From Nectonema munidae (taxonomy: Eukaryota; Nematomorpha; Nectonematoida; Nectonematidae), in assembly GCA_030549495.1 (NCBI GenBank), contig JAUIRK010000097.1, positions 124,001 through 188,000 on the forward strand: DNA of 64,000 nt, read 5' to 3'. The translations under genes and the position numbers were made by a program. Every line of letters begins with the position of its first letter. The stretch's first letter is position 1. The notes under the pieces are model-generated. The model searched no databases, was not told where the DNA came from, and saw only the letters and a program-made list of their open reading frames with translations. This document shows positions 11,739 to 23,400 of the stretch, piece after piece.

Positions 11739-12749
11739 CCGAGTGAGGGACTGAGCTGCTTTCAAAACTGATGATGTATACGTTGATTGCACACTATTTT
11801 TGTAACCACCTAAGGAAGGGTGACTCCACTTGGATGTGGAATTTTGAGAAATAGCTAACCATCGCTTGCCCAAGCAAAAGGGATTCCTTCTGAAAGGAGT
11901 GCTACTGTCAAGAATGGAATAGGACGCAGAATTTTCATAATTAGGAAGACTGCTACTCTTGGCGGGCGTGTTGTGAGTGATGATATTGCTGATCTTTTTC
12001 AAATTCTTAGCATCCAAAATGGAGAATTTATCTTCGAGGGAGAGAACAATGTAGTGAGCATTGCACTGCACATCAAGCACAACGCTTGCAAACTTTAACT
12101 CGTTCACTTTATCCCCCGTTTTAAGGGAGTAAAAATTGACGGGAAAGAACAAAACTTGGGAATTGTTGTTGCTGTGCGTCTGAGAAGAGAAGATGAGGAA
12201 TAGAGGGCGTTGATTTGCATAAGAATCAAGCGTGCTTTCTCCAAACGATTGAAGAGGACTAGGATTTGAAAGGAAGCGAAAGATGGAAACAAAGCCGATA
12301 TTTCGGAGCGAGAAGACTTGAGTAGCAGACTGACAGCCAATATTATCGGGAAATATGAGCCAGAGTTGAAGGCCTTGACTAAAGCCCAGCGCTGCAATGA
12401 AGTATGGAATGGAAGAAACCTCCTCATCCAATTTCTTTATCGATGCGTCCACATCAAATGGATTTATAAGGGAGATCCATAAAACTTTTTCCTTAACTGA
12501 AATCGTAGACTCCGTGTAGTAAGGATGAGATAGGGAGGATGAGAAGGGGGGAGAGGTTGGGTGCAAGGCTAGAGCATTCGTACTCGAAGAAATATGAACA
12601 TCTTGAAACAAATCTAAAATCGAATTCACTAGCTTCTTTTCTTTGTGGTACACTTCTCCTATAGGTTTTAGCAATTCAGGCTTAATATTAAAAACACTGT
12701 TTTGATGAGTAGATGATTTCGAGCCAAATATCTTAGACTCATCCGTCAT
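11739..12749 (-). CDS. BCAS3: BCAS3 homologue, first visible coding exon (N-terminus)
   Basis: The exon encodes 337 residues from an ATG at 12749, which is preceded by an in-frame TAA, so this start is preferred. After a divergent, Ser-rich N-terminus come KVLWISLINPFD (compare KIVWVRFENADL), ALGFSQGLQLWLI (compare MIGYSDGMQVWSI), FYSLKTGDKVNELKF then VQCNAHYIVLSLEDKFSILD (compare LYSLRTGEMVKSIQF and LHCNKRILVVVLQEKI), LGKRWLAIS, and YTSSVLKAAQSLTR (compare YTATVISAAKTLKS). These are the first blades of the BCAS3 WD40-like propeller. The exon ends at CGG|GTAAG. BCAS3 with PHAF1 is recruited to autophagosome formation sites, and it is needed for directed cell migration in vertebrates (family knowledge). 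Shorter open frames on the same strand inside this exon are shadows. Confidence 0.93.
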
Positions 12750-13130
12750 TAAGTCTTAAAAGAAAGGAAATAAATTTAAAAAATGAGAGAGATTGGAAAA
12801 AAATTTAAGAATCCACCAATAAAAAAAGGATCAGTTTTACATAAATCTTTCTGCTAATTCGCTTAACACTTTTAGGCCGAGAAATAAAAATCGGTTCCAA
12901 ATCCTATGAAAATTGATTCAAAAAGAAAAGCGATAATAATTCATCTAAAAGGCTGTGGAATCGAAATAAAAATATATTACTACATTTTTTATAACTGATT
13001 TGGATCTTCTTGAAAAACATGAAAAATTCAATTCAAGAGTGAAAAAAGATATAGGCGTTGGACTTAGATATATTTTTATTATAGAGATGAAGAGTGGTGT
13101 TTGGAACATGTGTTTCCATACTAATAACTA
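12750..13130. other. Upstream of the BCAS3 start, no feature seen
   Basis: This should contain the BCAS3 5' UTR and perhaps an upstream exon: on the minus strand CTTTCTTTTAAG just before the ATG could be a splice acceptor. No promoter motif is convincing in this AT-rich sequence. Confidence 0.3.
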
Positions 13131-13806
13131 GTGCAGCTAAAAGTCAATAAAGTCAACTTTTGATTTTTAAGAAAAAAGCACGTAAAATGTCTTATTTTAT
13201 AGAATTTGTGGAAAAGAAACCCAAGTTATTAGGTCAACAAAAATGAATTTTCTATTATTCAGTCAACTTTTTTAATAGTCCATTTTTTTGTAAGTAATCT
13301 AGATTTTGAAAAATTTTAACAAGTTAGAAAACAAAGTGCAAGTATTTACTAATTTTGAAATTGCTCTTAAATACTGAAACATTTTTAATATAGATTAAAA
13401 AAATTGAGTCTTCGATCTTGGCACATAAATAAAACAATTGAAAAAGGTAATCTTGGAATCTTACAATGAAAGATGCATTTGATTTATGTAGAAATATCTA
13501 ATTTGAAGATGATGTATGTGGTATAAGAATCTACATGTAAAAACAAAAATAAAAAGGAAATCATAAACATATAAAAAAAGAAAAAGTATATCTACGCACA
13601 TATAAATATGCTCTTCTTTACCACAGGCAAGAGAGAAGGGAAGGATAAATTCCAGCGATTAAAAAGTCTAAAAGATAGAATTTTAGGCGTTTGTCTAAAA
13701 AAAATTAGAATAATTTTTCACGTCAATTTTTTTGCAAATAAAGTCAACTTTTGGAAGTCGTTAGGTCAATCTTTGAAGGATTTAGAGGGTTAACTTTTGT
13801 TGCACA
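13131..13806. mobile_element. TA-flanked MITE with related termini (Tc1/mariner-like)
   Basis: The left end reads GTGCAGCTAAAAGTCAA after TA (13129-13130). The right end, read on the other strand, is TGTGCAACAAAAGTTAA, and TA follows at 13807-13808. The inner word AAAGTCAACTTTTG occurs near both ends. Terminal similarity and TA flanks fit a non-autonomous Tc1/mariner-type element; no transposase is visible inside. Confidence 0.45.
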
Positions 13807-13994
13807 TAGTAAAAACTATATACAACCCTGATAGATGAAATCTGAAAAAGTCTTCTCGTATCTTCCGATTAAATGGCCTTGAAATTAGCTATTTATAGAG
13901 TAAAAAGATTAGCCAAAAACATTTAATTTTTTAACAAGAACATTTCAAAAATTAGTCACAAGACTCTTTTCATCCAAATTGGGTTACCCTTATA

Positions 13995-14205
13995 TAGGGT
14001 TGCCAGATTTCTCGGTTTGTCGGGATTGTTCGGGTTTTATCTTTTATCAATAACGAAATCTCGGGCGATTTAGAAGAATCCGAGTTTTTCGTTCATAATC
14101 ACATATAGTTAACTCCAAAATATGATTGATTGTCCTTTTTAGTATAAAATTGTTTCAAAACCCTTTTTGTCCCGGTTGGACGATTCAAAAAATCTGACAG
14201 CTCTA
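13995..14205. mobile_element. hAT MITE with 8-bp target duplication CCCTTATA
   Basis: The left end is TAGGGTTGCCAGATT. The right end, reversed, is TAGAGCTGTCAGATT (12 of 15 identical). CCCTTATA sits directly outside both ends (13987-13994 and 14206-14213), the 8-bp duplication expected of hAT insertion. The interior has no coding capacity. Confidence 0.75.
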
Positions 14206-14598
14206 CCCTTATACGAACATCTTTGTCTGCTGTTGTGTTTCTTTTTTGTGTGCAGTATATAAGCACTGCAAAAATATTGCTCACTCACTGAAGTTAATTT
14301 CAGTGATGATGAAATGAAAGAATGAATGATTTACTTCTATTTCAATAGCAATTTTTTAAAATTATAAAAAAAGTATATAAAAGAATCTCTCTCTTACACT
14401 CCTCACTCTAATAATGATTATCTAAAGATATTGCTCATTCTAGTTCTTTAGTGTAGATGAGGGTGATCTATCATCAAATGCCTATTTTTTGTCTTTCCCT
14501 CTGAACGTAAAAGTTTAAATTGTTTACTCATCTTATCTCCGTCCAAAGATATTATTGCAAAAAGTCAAAAAAAATATTCCTGTGCATGGCTCGATGCA
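14206..14598. other. Intergenic, nothing recognised
   Basis: AT-rich sequence between two hAT-type elements. A few short tetranucleotide-like words such as CTCTCTCTT occur; no coding frame or repeat is supported. Confidence 0.4.
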
Positions 14599-16068
14599 CA
14601 GAGTTGGAGAATCCGAGTCGGTGGAGTCGCACTTTTTGAGAAGGAGCTGGATTTCATAAATTATGATAATAATCACACATGTTAGATTAAAAAATTAATT
14701 CATAGAAACACTTTATTGTGTGCAACGTAAAAATGTTTGCCATTTTTGTCGAAGCCTTTTATTTTTGCAACTCATCATAGAAAAAGGCTGATGAAAAATT
14801 CAATAAAATTAAAGAAGGAACTTTTTTATTTTACGTTAAAAAAAGTTTGTAATGGAGCAAAACTCAGTTTATGTGTGAAAAGTTTTTAGAAAATTTTTTT
14901 TAAAAGGTTATAGACAATAATATGTTTTTGAAGACAATGCAAAAAAGACACTAAACTCAAAATGCAAAACAATAGAACATTTTAATTGATTATGTTGAAG
15001 AAAATAGATCAAGCATTTGGCTTGCAACACAAAGCCGAAATGTCTAAAATTCAGGAAATCTTTCATTGACTATCTAAAATTGACATTCACAAACGACCTT
15101 GAAATATGATACGTGTCATCACACTATTTGGAGATTCATAATATTTGAAACAGAAAAGTTAATGTTGCATAACTACGGTATATGACTGTGTATAAATCGA
15201 CCCCTAAATTTTAGAACAAAATCGTGAAAAAATGTATGTTCTTTGTATAAGTTGACACAGGATTTCAAACAGGAAGTTTTAGTCGTAACAATTAAGTATA
15301 GAAGAAAATGAAAGTAGATCACAAAAATTTATTTACAACAATTTATAAGATAATTAAATATATAAAGTTATGTTTTCGCATGTGTTGTGTATTTCTATTT
15401 TACATGTTGATCTCAAATAAATGTTCAGAATCCTTCAAATCCTTCGAGTTCATTATCGCTTTCTCCAAATAGTTCGTTCTACTCTTCTTTCGTAATTTTA
15501 TCGTTATTTGGAGTATCGTTCTCCTCTTGGCCATCATAATCATCATCATCCTCTATGCCCCCTATACGAAATCGTGTTCGGTTCCATCCAGTGGATTGGA
15601 AATGTCGCACTTTTTGAAGGCATGCTGAACTCAGATGAATTCTAACAACGATTGTACGCGCACGAAAGATCTAGCTATCGAGCCCGCAAAAATAATCTTT
15701 CCACGTGTATTTTGGTTTAGGAGACATCTTCAATTAGTATTAGTGTAGTTTCATTCAACGGTATGTATGTTTGTAGGCTTAACTTAGTATTTTGAAGTTT
15801 GCATCTTGTGTTCGTTGTATAAGTCGAGGACGATTTTTAAGGTTGTTGTAATTTAGGTGTTCAAAGGTCGACTTATACACCGGCATATATGGTAAAAATT
15901 ATTAAAGTCAAAGTCGCAAAATTATATATAGTTGGCGTCATTAATGTTAAAAAAAAAAGATACATAAATGGAGTGGCTTAAAAAGTACAAATAGGTGGGG
16001 TTGGAGTCAAAAAAATATAAATAAGTGAAGTCCGAGTGGCCAAATATTTTTCCGCCTTCACAACCCTG
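14599..16068. mobile_element. hAT-type non-autonomous element with 8-bp target duplication, interrupted by a pogo element
   Basis: The outer ends are CAGAGTTGGAG on the left and, reversed, CAGGGTTGTGAAGGCGG on the right. TCGATGCA flanks both sides (14591-14598 and 16069-16076). The subterminal text is full of the GAGTCG/GGAGTTGGAG words shared with the copies at 30571-30818 and 57076-57323. Removing the nested pogo element and one copy of its TA leaves about 750 bp, still longer than the 248-bp sister copies. No hAT transposase is visible inside. Confidence 0.75.
15176..15892 (-). mobile_element. pogo/Tigger-type element, deleted, nested in a hAT element
   Basis: The left end CGGTATATGACTGTGTATAA and the reversed right end CCATATATGCCGGTGTATAA are inverted repeats, continuing into TCGACC on both sides. 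TA flanks both (15174-15175, 15893-15894), as for the Tc1/mariner superfamily. On the minus strand about 15420-15640 encodes AFKKCDISNPLDGTEHDF and, in another frame, an acidic DEDD-rich piece. These match the C-terminal tail of pogo/Tigger (DDE_1, jerky-like) transposases, which carry FKKCGISN-L-G-ED followed by acidic residues. Most of the transposase is gone, so this is an internal deletion derivative. Confidence 0.75.
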
Positions 16069-16076
16069 TCGATGCA

Positions 16077-17300
16077 CCCCATAACTGGTGACCCGAATGA
16101 CCGATCTTTGGGTTACTCTTTTTCATCCAAAATTCATAGTTGACATGGCATCAACTGAACTCCAAAAAAAGTCAAATTTGGAAAATAAATCTTAAAAATA
16201 TATGTATTTTAGTAAAAGTCCTTTATCTACATATTTAAAGTCATTGAGTACTAAGTCTTTATTGAGCTAATCTATAATAATTTTTTATTACCTACCAACT
16301 CAACCTTTTCAGACTAAAAATTTTTTATTGCTACCAATAGTTTTGTTTATCAAAAAATTATGAATACGTTATATATAAAAAATATATGAATGAGAGACAC
16401 CCCCTTCCACCAATCTGATTTGAAGAGGGGTGAAAAAGCTTTTCTCTCCACCAATAAGTTTGAATTTTTTCAATTTTATATCATTAAAAGATTTGCGAGT
16501 AGACTTTCCATATTACTTTACTTGTATACGATTGTTGAGTTTCAGACACAAATTCTTTTAAAATAAATTTTTAAAATTATAAAAAAAAAGGCACCTCCCC
16601 CCTCCTTCCTCCATTAAAAATTTTAAGAATGTGGGCTCTTGGACTGCTTATATAAGTATATAATATAATGAAAGATATCTAAAAAACTAGATTTGTATAA
16701 CTAGTGAAACTTTCAAAGCAAAAAAACTTGTCTTACATCATTAATTTTTCTAAATGTTTATTCGTTCCTGTAAATAAAGGTTTTCTTTTTTCTTCTAATT
16801 TTTAAAAGAGGGTGCAAAAATGACTGGCTGGTACAAAATGGGTTAAGAGCAAAGCAAGAATATTACAAAGTATATTCGAAATAAAAATATCATTCGGCTC
16901 AAAAATGTTAATTCAAGCAACATACAATAAAGATTTCACATCCAGCCCTTTTATATGATATGCTATTCTTATTTTTCGAATCATACAAAATATTTTAGGA
17001 CGAGTAAATTAACTTTTATAAGTTATTACCCTTTGCTCATAAACATAAAATAGAATGTTCCAAAAAAGAAATTTGGACAGTTTATAGTATACACTGCAAG
17101 AAATACTAAGAAAATTTTAAAAAGAATATAGCCAAAATAATTTTTATATCATATTTTAATATAATTTTTGAATATTAGAGCTAAAAAATAGCAGCAATCA
17201 AGAAAAGTACCTTTGATCTGATGTTGATTCTCAACGCTCTTACAGTATAGAATTAAAAAGGATTCATTTTCATAAAATAAATAATAGAAGTTATCAAAAA
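16077..17300. other. Intergenic, nothing recognised
   Basis: AT-rich sequence with pyrimidine-rich patches (CCCCCTTCC near 16401, CCTCCCCCCTCC near 16597) but no coding or repeat structure I can support. Confidence 0.4.
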
Positions 17301-17462
17301 TTAACATATACATAAAGCAATGAAATATGACAAATTGTAGGAAAAACCAAAATAATTCAAAATTGAAGGTACAAATATGTTTTTAACTTCATTCATGCCA
17401 AGGTCTTAAAAAGAAAACTTAAGAAAATAAGGAAACAATTGAAGCAAAACTACAAGCATTCA
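17301..17462. repeat. Dispersed repeat, direct copy 1
   Basis: Starting at TTAACATATACA, about 160 bp match 19111-19272 closely: shared words include AAATATGACAAATTGTAGG, AAACCAAAATAATTCAAAAT and AAGGTCTTAAAAAGAAAAC. The two copies lie in the same orientation about 1.8 kb apart. The family is unknown. Confidence 0.75.
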
Positions 17463-17844
17463 AGTCCCATTATATCCTAGCCGTACACGAGTTCTTTACA
17501 CGAAATTTGTAATATAATTAAAATTTTGCAGCATATTTATCGTGTTAGTTCTTTTATTAAATTAATATATGGCGTTTATATTTTATAAAAAGCATAAATT
17601 ATAAGTTTTTTAAATATTATTTTTACTATAATTATAGAACTCTATTTTAACTTAAATGTGAATAAAATGAGTCTTTTGTAAATTCCTAGAAAAATGAAAA
17701 TTTACAAATTTTTATTACAAATTACAATAAAAATCAAAATTTATTATGGTAAAGATCAATTACATTTTCATATTTGGTGATTGATAAAAGCTCAATTTTT
17801 TATCCAAGAAAGTCTACAGGTAAAGGCAATTTTAGGATTGATGA

Positions 17845-18016
17845 AAATATTGGACAATCTTGAAGATGTCATTGGCCTAAGCATGTGGAAAAAGTGAGAT
17901 GATGCGCCATCTCTCCATCTGTGAGCAAAACAAGAACTATATGTGAGACTTGTGATGTGGCGTTACGTATTGATAATGGACATTTCAAAAAGTTTCATAC
18001 TCTCAAAAATTGTTGA
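17845..18016 (+). mobile_element. piggyBac transposase C-terminal zinc-ribbon fragment
   Basis: The plus strand encodes HWPKHVEKVR, a stop, then CAISPSVSKTRTICETCDVAL followed by RIDNGHFKKFHTLKN. This is the cysteine-rich tail of piggyBac transposases, which usually reads HWP...RRC..C...R..Y.C..C.V.LC...CF..FHT. Several of the cysteines are present and the terminal FHTL is intact. No catalytic domain is visible nearby, so this is an isolated 3' piece lying between the two copies of the direct repeat. Confidence 0.6.
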
Positions 18017-18443
18017 TTTTGTTTAATTTGTTAATACATTTCCCAATGTGCCCATTTTTATGCACGTAAAAATAAACTTTGTCGATTAGATGGTAAAAAG
18101 ACATCGTTTTTTGTTATAAACCAGTGTACACATACGTACACGGGCATTTTTATAAAATATATGAAAGAAAATTTTTTCCTTTGACTTCGATATAAGTAAA
18201 TAATTTAAATGGGGAAAGATTTTTTTAATTCATGGATTTGTAGGGTTGGCATTAATGAGTTCCAAGATCAATAAAGCGAAATCTCAAAACTTTTGGATTT
18301 GAACAAACTAAAAGTATTTCAATGTTGTAAGTAATTAGGATTAAAAATAAAAATTAAAAATTTATTTTTAATTTGTTCAAAAAAATGGGGATCACAAATA
18401 CCAACTCTTGAAACTGAGTAAATCTTGTATATAACATCTAAAG

Positions 18444-18757
18444 TAGTGATGGGAGGATTAATCGGAATCGGGAATGGTATTTTTAAATATCAGAATAGAA
18501 ATCGCATCGGAAAAATTCATCCATACCTTCCGATATCTCAGTGCCGATCTTAAGTTAAAACGGATCTAACTATGAGTTAAGCTTCACTTGTCTTTCTTTA
18601 TAAATAAATGAATATGACTTTTTCCAACTATGGGATAATACACTTTTATAGGGGGAGATTTATTCGATTTTTTACATATGGGCATATCAGTGTATGGGCG
18701 CTATAAAAGACGCGTGAGGGGCAATTTGGCCCTCGAGCGGAAGTTTCCCCACCCCTG
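18444..18757. mobile_element. Possible hAT MITE
   Basis: The right end CCGAAGTTTCC-like text closing in CCCCACCCCTG is a typical hAT terminus (reversed, CAGGGGTGGGGAAACTTCC). The proposed left end TAGTGATGGGAGG matches it loosely. The flanks ATCTAAAG and CTCTAAAT agree at 6 of 8 positions. The right end is much firmer than the left. Confidence 0.4.
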
Positions 18758-19110
18758 CTCTAAATAGTTAAAACGTTGAGAAACAGTGTACTCCTTTCAA
18801 TTGTTTAAAAACTACAAGATTTGGGAAAGTTTTTAAAGGATTTGTTTATTACTATCATTGTGTTACATGCAGAAATTTAAAGGTGATAAACCCCTCTCGA
18901 TCCAATACTGTTGTAAGTTTTGCTAGGTCTAAAGATCATAAATCTTAAAGTATTTGTCCTCTATACACTTGCTATGTGGAACAAGCCTCACCTCATTACA
19001 TCTTTCTACAAAATTTTATTCACATGATGACAATGTATGTATGTTTAGAGAAGGGAAAGTAAAATATGTTTTATATGTATATGAAATATGGTGAAGATGA
19101 TAATTGCAAA

Positions 19111-19272
19111 TTAACATATACACAAGGCAATAAAATATGACAAATTGTAGGAAAAACCAAAATAATTCAAAATTTAAAGTACAAATATGTTGCTAACTTC
19201 ATTCATACCAAGGTCTTAAAAAGAAAACTTAAGAAAATAACAACACACTTGAAGCAAAACTACAAGCAATAA
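19111..19272. repeat. Dispersed repeat, direct copy 2
   Basis: Second copy of the 17301-17462 repeat, same orientation, differing by scattered substitutions and small indels. A reverse-oriented SINE begins about 25 bp to its right. Confidence 0.75.
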
Positions 19273-19296
19273 AGTTACTTAATCCAAAGTCACCTA

Positions 19297-19437
19297 GTAA
19301 AGGTAAGGGTATCACGGTAGGGTGCCTTCATCGAGAGGGCACAAAGTCACCGCTTGTATCGAACTATGAGCAAAGGAGCCGAGATTTATATCTAGAGTTA
19401 ACAAAACCTAGTATCTAACAAACCTCACTCACGCCCT
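19297..19437 (-). mobile_element. tRNA-derived SINE, family A (reverse orientation)
   Basis: Read on the minus strand this begins GGGCGTGAGTGAGGTTTGTT and runs through CTCATAGTTCGATACAAGCG to a CCTTTACTAGG-like end, matching the better-preserved copy at 60742-60896. The internal box B region is degraded here. Confidence 0.7.
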
Positions 19438-20442
19438 AATAGATCATATAGTAAAGTTTCGAGCGATTTAATCCGAGAGTCATCTTTTTGAAGAGTGGAG
19501 TAACACCGGTGTCACAATAAAAATAAAATCATTCAATTTAAAAAGAAAAGATTAGCCTTGAAAATTCTGGTCATCAAAGGGCTAAATGAAGTCTTTTTTT
19601 CCCTACTTGATAGAAAAAATAAATAATTAAATTTATTATTTTTGAATTTTAGTTAAATGATTATATTGAAAAACTATTGGAAGATTATCAAAGTTATCTA
19701 CTTCATGTCGAAAACTTATGCTAAGTACGTCACAAAACATTTACAAGAGTTTGATTAAACACAAAAAAGATGAACCTTAAAAAAAGTCATTGGAAAACTT
19801 AAGTCATGTACGTCACAAATATATTAGGTTATAAAATTATCTTGCCCTCAAAATAGATAGATAGCGCCGGCTCTACTCATAGATACAGCAGGGATACACC
19901 TAATCAGTCTTACAACTCAAAAGTTTCAAGTTCTTAGAAATCTAACGGTACAATGGAATAATTAAAAAATGTTTGGAGTTTGCATACTAACAAGCTTAAT
20001 TATCAATATTAAATATACAGAGGGCATAGTGATATAACTTCAATTTCTAACGAATTAAAAGTGGACATCTTTGATGAAATGATTAAGCATCCAATGAAAT
20101 TATAAGAAATTTAAATGACATCAAGCCAATCAGATACAATGTAAAAATACAGCTTTAGAAGCAAATTGGAAGGGACTACTACTAGCCAAATGAACACTAA
20201 GAACTTTTTTAATATATAAATCTTAGCCCTATTAGTGCCTATTAATTCCTCACTAAAAATTAATTGTACAAAATTGGCTGAATCATATCCCTTAAAATTT
20301 CGTGACTTTTCCTAAATCGTTTTGATACCATTTTCATGGTAGTTGAATGACCCTTTCATGTCAAAAACTGTCAATCAAAATCAAAAATTAAAATTTTTCA
20401 GCAAAATTTTGACATTATCTGTAGTTAACCTTATAACTTAGT
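19438..20442. other. Intergenic, nothing recognised
   Basis: AT-rich sequence between a SINE and the hAT transposon. I see no gene or repeat that can be supported. Confidence 0.4.
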
Positions 20443-20450
20443 GTCTATAT

Positions 20451-23400
20451 CAGTGGTTTCCAAACGGGGTTCTTTTTTATGAAAGATCTGATATATAAAA
20501 TAGCAAAAATAAATTCAGTTTGCTGTCAAAATATACTTTCATTCATTATGATATAAAAGTTTTTTAGTGCCTGTTATTCAAGCTATTCATATTGTTTTTG
20601 TTTTTTTATTAGCTATTTTTTTAGTTTTTATTTAGATTATTCAACATTTATATGTTGTATGATGTAAAATGCAGTATGAAAACGTACAAAGATAATTATA
20701 AATTTAACACATTTTTCACACATGCAAAATCTTTAGAATTCTTATTGATACAAACACATACACATTTCCCAGTTTATCATACTGTTTGACAAAAATCAAA
20801 GAATAATATAAACTTAATAAACATAAGCATTGACCATTTGGCCTATCAAATTTACTATTACAGTGGTCGGCAAAGTACGGCTCGCGAGCCTATCTGGCTC
20901 TTTGACTAAAAAAATTGGCTCTCTGACTCAACGAAAAAACAGTTATCCTTTGGTCTCGTTTGAAAAAAAATATAAATTTTTTTAATTAAAAGAAACCAAA
21001 TTTTTTTATACTTAAAAACCTTCCAACTTTTGTATTTCAAAATGGTTCTGCTCTTTCAACCAAAAAAAAATAAATTTGGGGTTTTTTCAATTGACTCGAT
21101 TTAATCTATGTCAGTATATATTTTTTATTTTTATTTTGAAAGGCTAATAATAATTTTAAAAGTTAAAATATTTTTTTGGAAATGTCATTCGAGCAACTTA
21201 ACTTTAGTTTTTCTCCTCTATACGAAGCTGAATTATTAGTCCTAATAATCAAATTTTTAAAAATTTTATTATTAACTTTTCACTTTTTGTTCAAAAAAGA
21301 CCGATTTTGTTGAGTTTTTCTTGACTATGAGGAAGATAAATTTTTATAAATTCATGAAAAACATAATAATATAAAAAATATTATAATTATATTATAATAT
21401 AAAAAATAATTGTTTGAATGAAAATTTCAGGATTACCCTTTTTTTAGTTTGAATTATAAATTAAATTTTTAGAACTAACTATAAGCCATTTTTCTATGGA
21501 TAAATTTGCTAAAAGGCACAAAATTAGTGTGGATGATGATACGGATTCTGATGAAGATGTATAAAAATTATTTCAAATTATTTTATTGAAGCTGATATTA
21601 CGATTTCGTCAAGCATTTCAAAAAATGATGTGATGAACCAAGATAGTAAAGTTCGGAAATATTCAGAAAAATACATGGCTTTTGGCTTTACCTGGACTGG
21701 AGACCAAGACTCATTTACCTTTGTGTATTGTTTGTGGAGAAAAGCTAGCTAACAGTGCTATGGCACCGGCCAAGCTCAAACGGCATTTATTGAAAAATAT
21801 CCTGATTTATCAAGTAAAAAAGAAGAATATTTTAAGCGAGAAATGAATCTCAATAAAAGGAAAGTCTCTATGTTCACTAATAAATTTAAGTTGAGCAACA
21901 AGGCACAAGAAGCAAGTTACGCTGTGGCTGAAATGGTTGCAAAAAAAATGAAAGCTCACAGCATTGCTGAAGGTCTTATTTTACCAGCATGTCAGCAAAT
22001 AGTTGAAATAATGTTAGGAAAAAAGCTGTTTGAGAAATAAACAAAATTCCACTTTCAAAAAACACAATAAGTAGAAGCATTCAAGATATGTCAGTCAACA
22101 TTGAGTCTCATATCAAAATCAAGAATTCTGAAAAATGAGATGTTGCACTTCAAGTTGATGAAAGTACAGATATTTCTGGTAAAGCACAACTTCTTGTGTT
22201 TGTTCGCTTTATAGATGATATGGCAATTGTGGAAGACTTTCTTTGTTGCAAAGAATTGCCTAAAACAACAAAGGGGCAAGATATATTGAAGTTTTGAATT
22301 CATACTTTAGTTATTGTGGATTTAAATGGGAAAACTGTGTTGGTATTTGTACCGATGGTGCTCCAGCAATGATAGGACGTGTAAAAGGATTTGTTCCAAT
22401 AGGACAAAACAAGTATTCAGACATTATTCACACTCATTGTTTATTCATAGGGAAGCATTAGTTGCTAAAACTCTTGGACCTGAGATGAAATCCACATTAG
22501 ATATCGTCGTGAAAATAGTTAACTACATCAAGATGAGACCACTTAAACAACGTTTGTTTTCAAAACTTTGTGAAAACATGGAAGCGAAACACACAAACCT
22601 GATTCAACACACAGAAATAAGATGGTTGTCGAGAGGGAAGGTTTTGTCGCATTTTTACGAGTTGAGAGAGGAAATATTAGTCTTTTGTAATCAGGGAAAT
22701 CTAGAAGAGTTTTCAGAATGTTTGAGTAGTCAACAGTGATGCTCGAAGCTAGATTACCTTGTAGATATATTCCATGAGCTAAATATCCTGAATAAAAGTA
22801 TGCAAGGCAGGAACGAAAATAAATTGTCAACTGATAAAATAAAAGCTTTTCAGAAAAAAATATCAATATGGAAAAAACAAATTACTTTAGGTAACTTTGA
22901 AATGTTTCCTTTTACTTTTGAAAGAAGCTGTTCAGAAATTACCTCACTAATTTTGAATCATCTGAATACCCTCTCAGCTAATCTTGAAAAGTATTATCCC
23001 TCAGTATCTATTGATGAATTTGATTGGGTGAGAAATCCCTTTGTTGAAACAAAAACAGATGAAAATTCATTCACAATAAAAGAAGGGGAAGAGCTTGCGA
23101 GTATTTTCAGCGACAGGACATTAAAATTGAAGCACTTTGAGCTCACTCTTGAACAATTTTGGCTGTTAGTAGAAAGAAAGTACCCTGCAATTGCCAAAAA
23201 AGAAAGCCATTATTATTCTTCTGCAATTTTGGACTTCATATTTATGTGAATTTGCACTTTCAGCTCTTACAACTATCAAAAACAAAAACGTGCACAACTA
23301 TTGTTAGTTGAAGACGAAGTTCGTATTTGTTTGTCAGAAACCAGACCAAACATCAAAGAACTATGTCGTAGTCATCAGGCTCAGATTTCTCATTGAGTTT

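Noticed and set aside
12104-12427. 107-codon open frame on the minus strand
   Set aside because: It lies wholly inside the BCAS3 first exon in another frame and shows no domain.
17301-19272. Direct repeats interpreted as LTRs of a retrotransposon
   Set aside because: The repeats are only about 160 bp, lack TG...CA ends, and the interior carries a DNA-transposon (piggyBac) fragment, not gag or pol.
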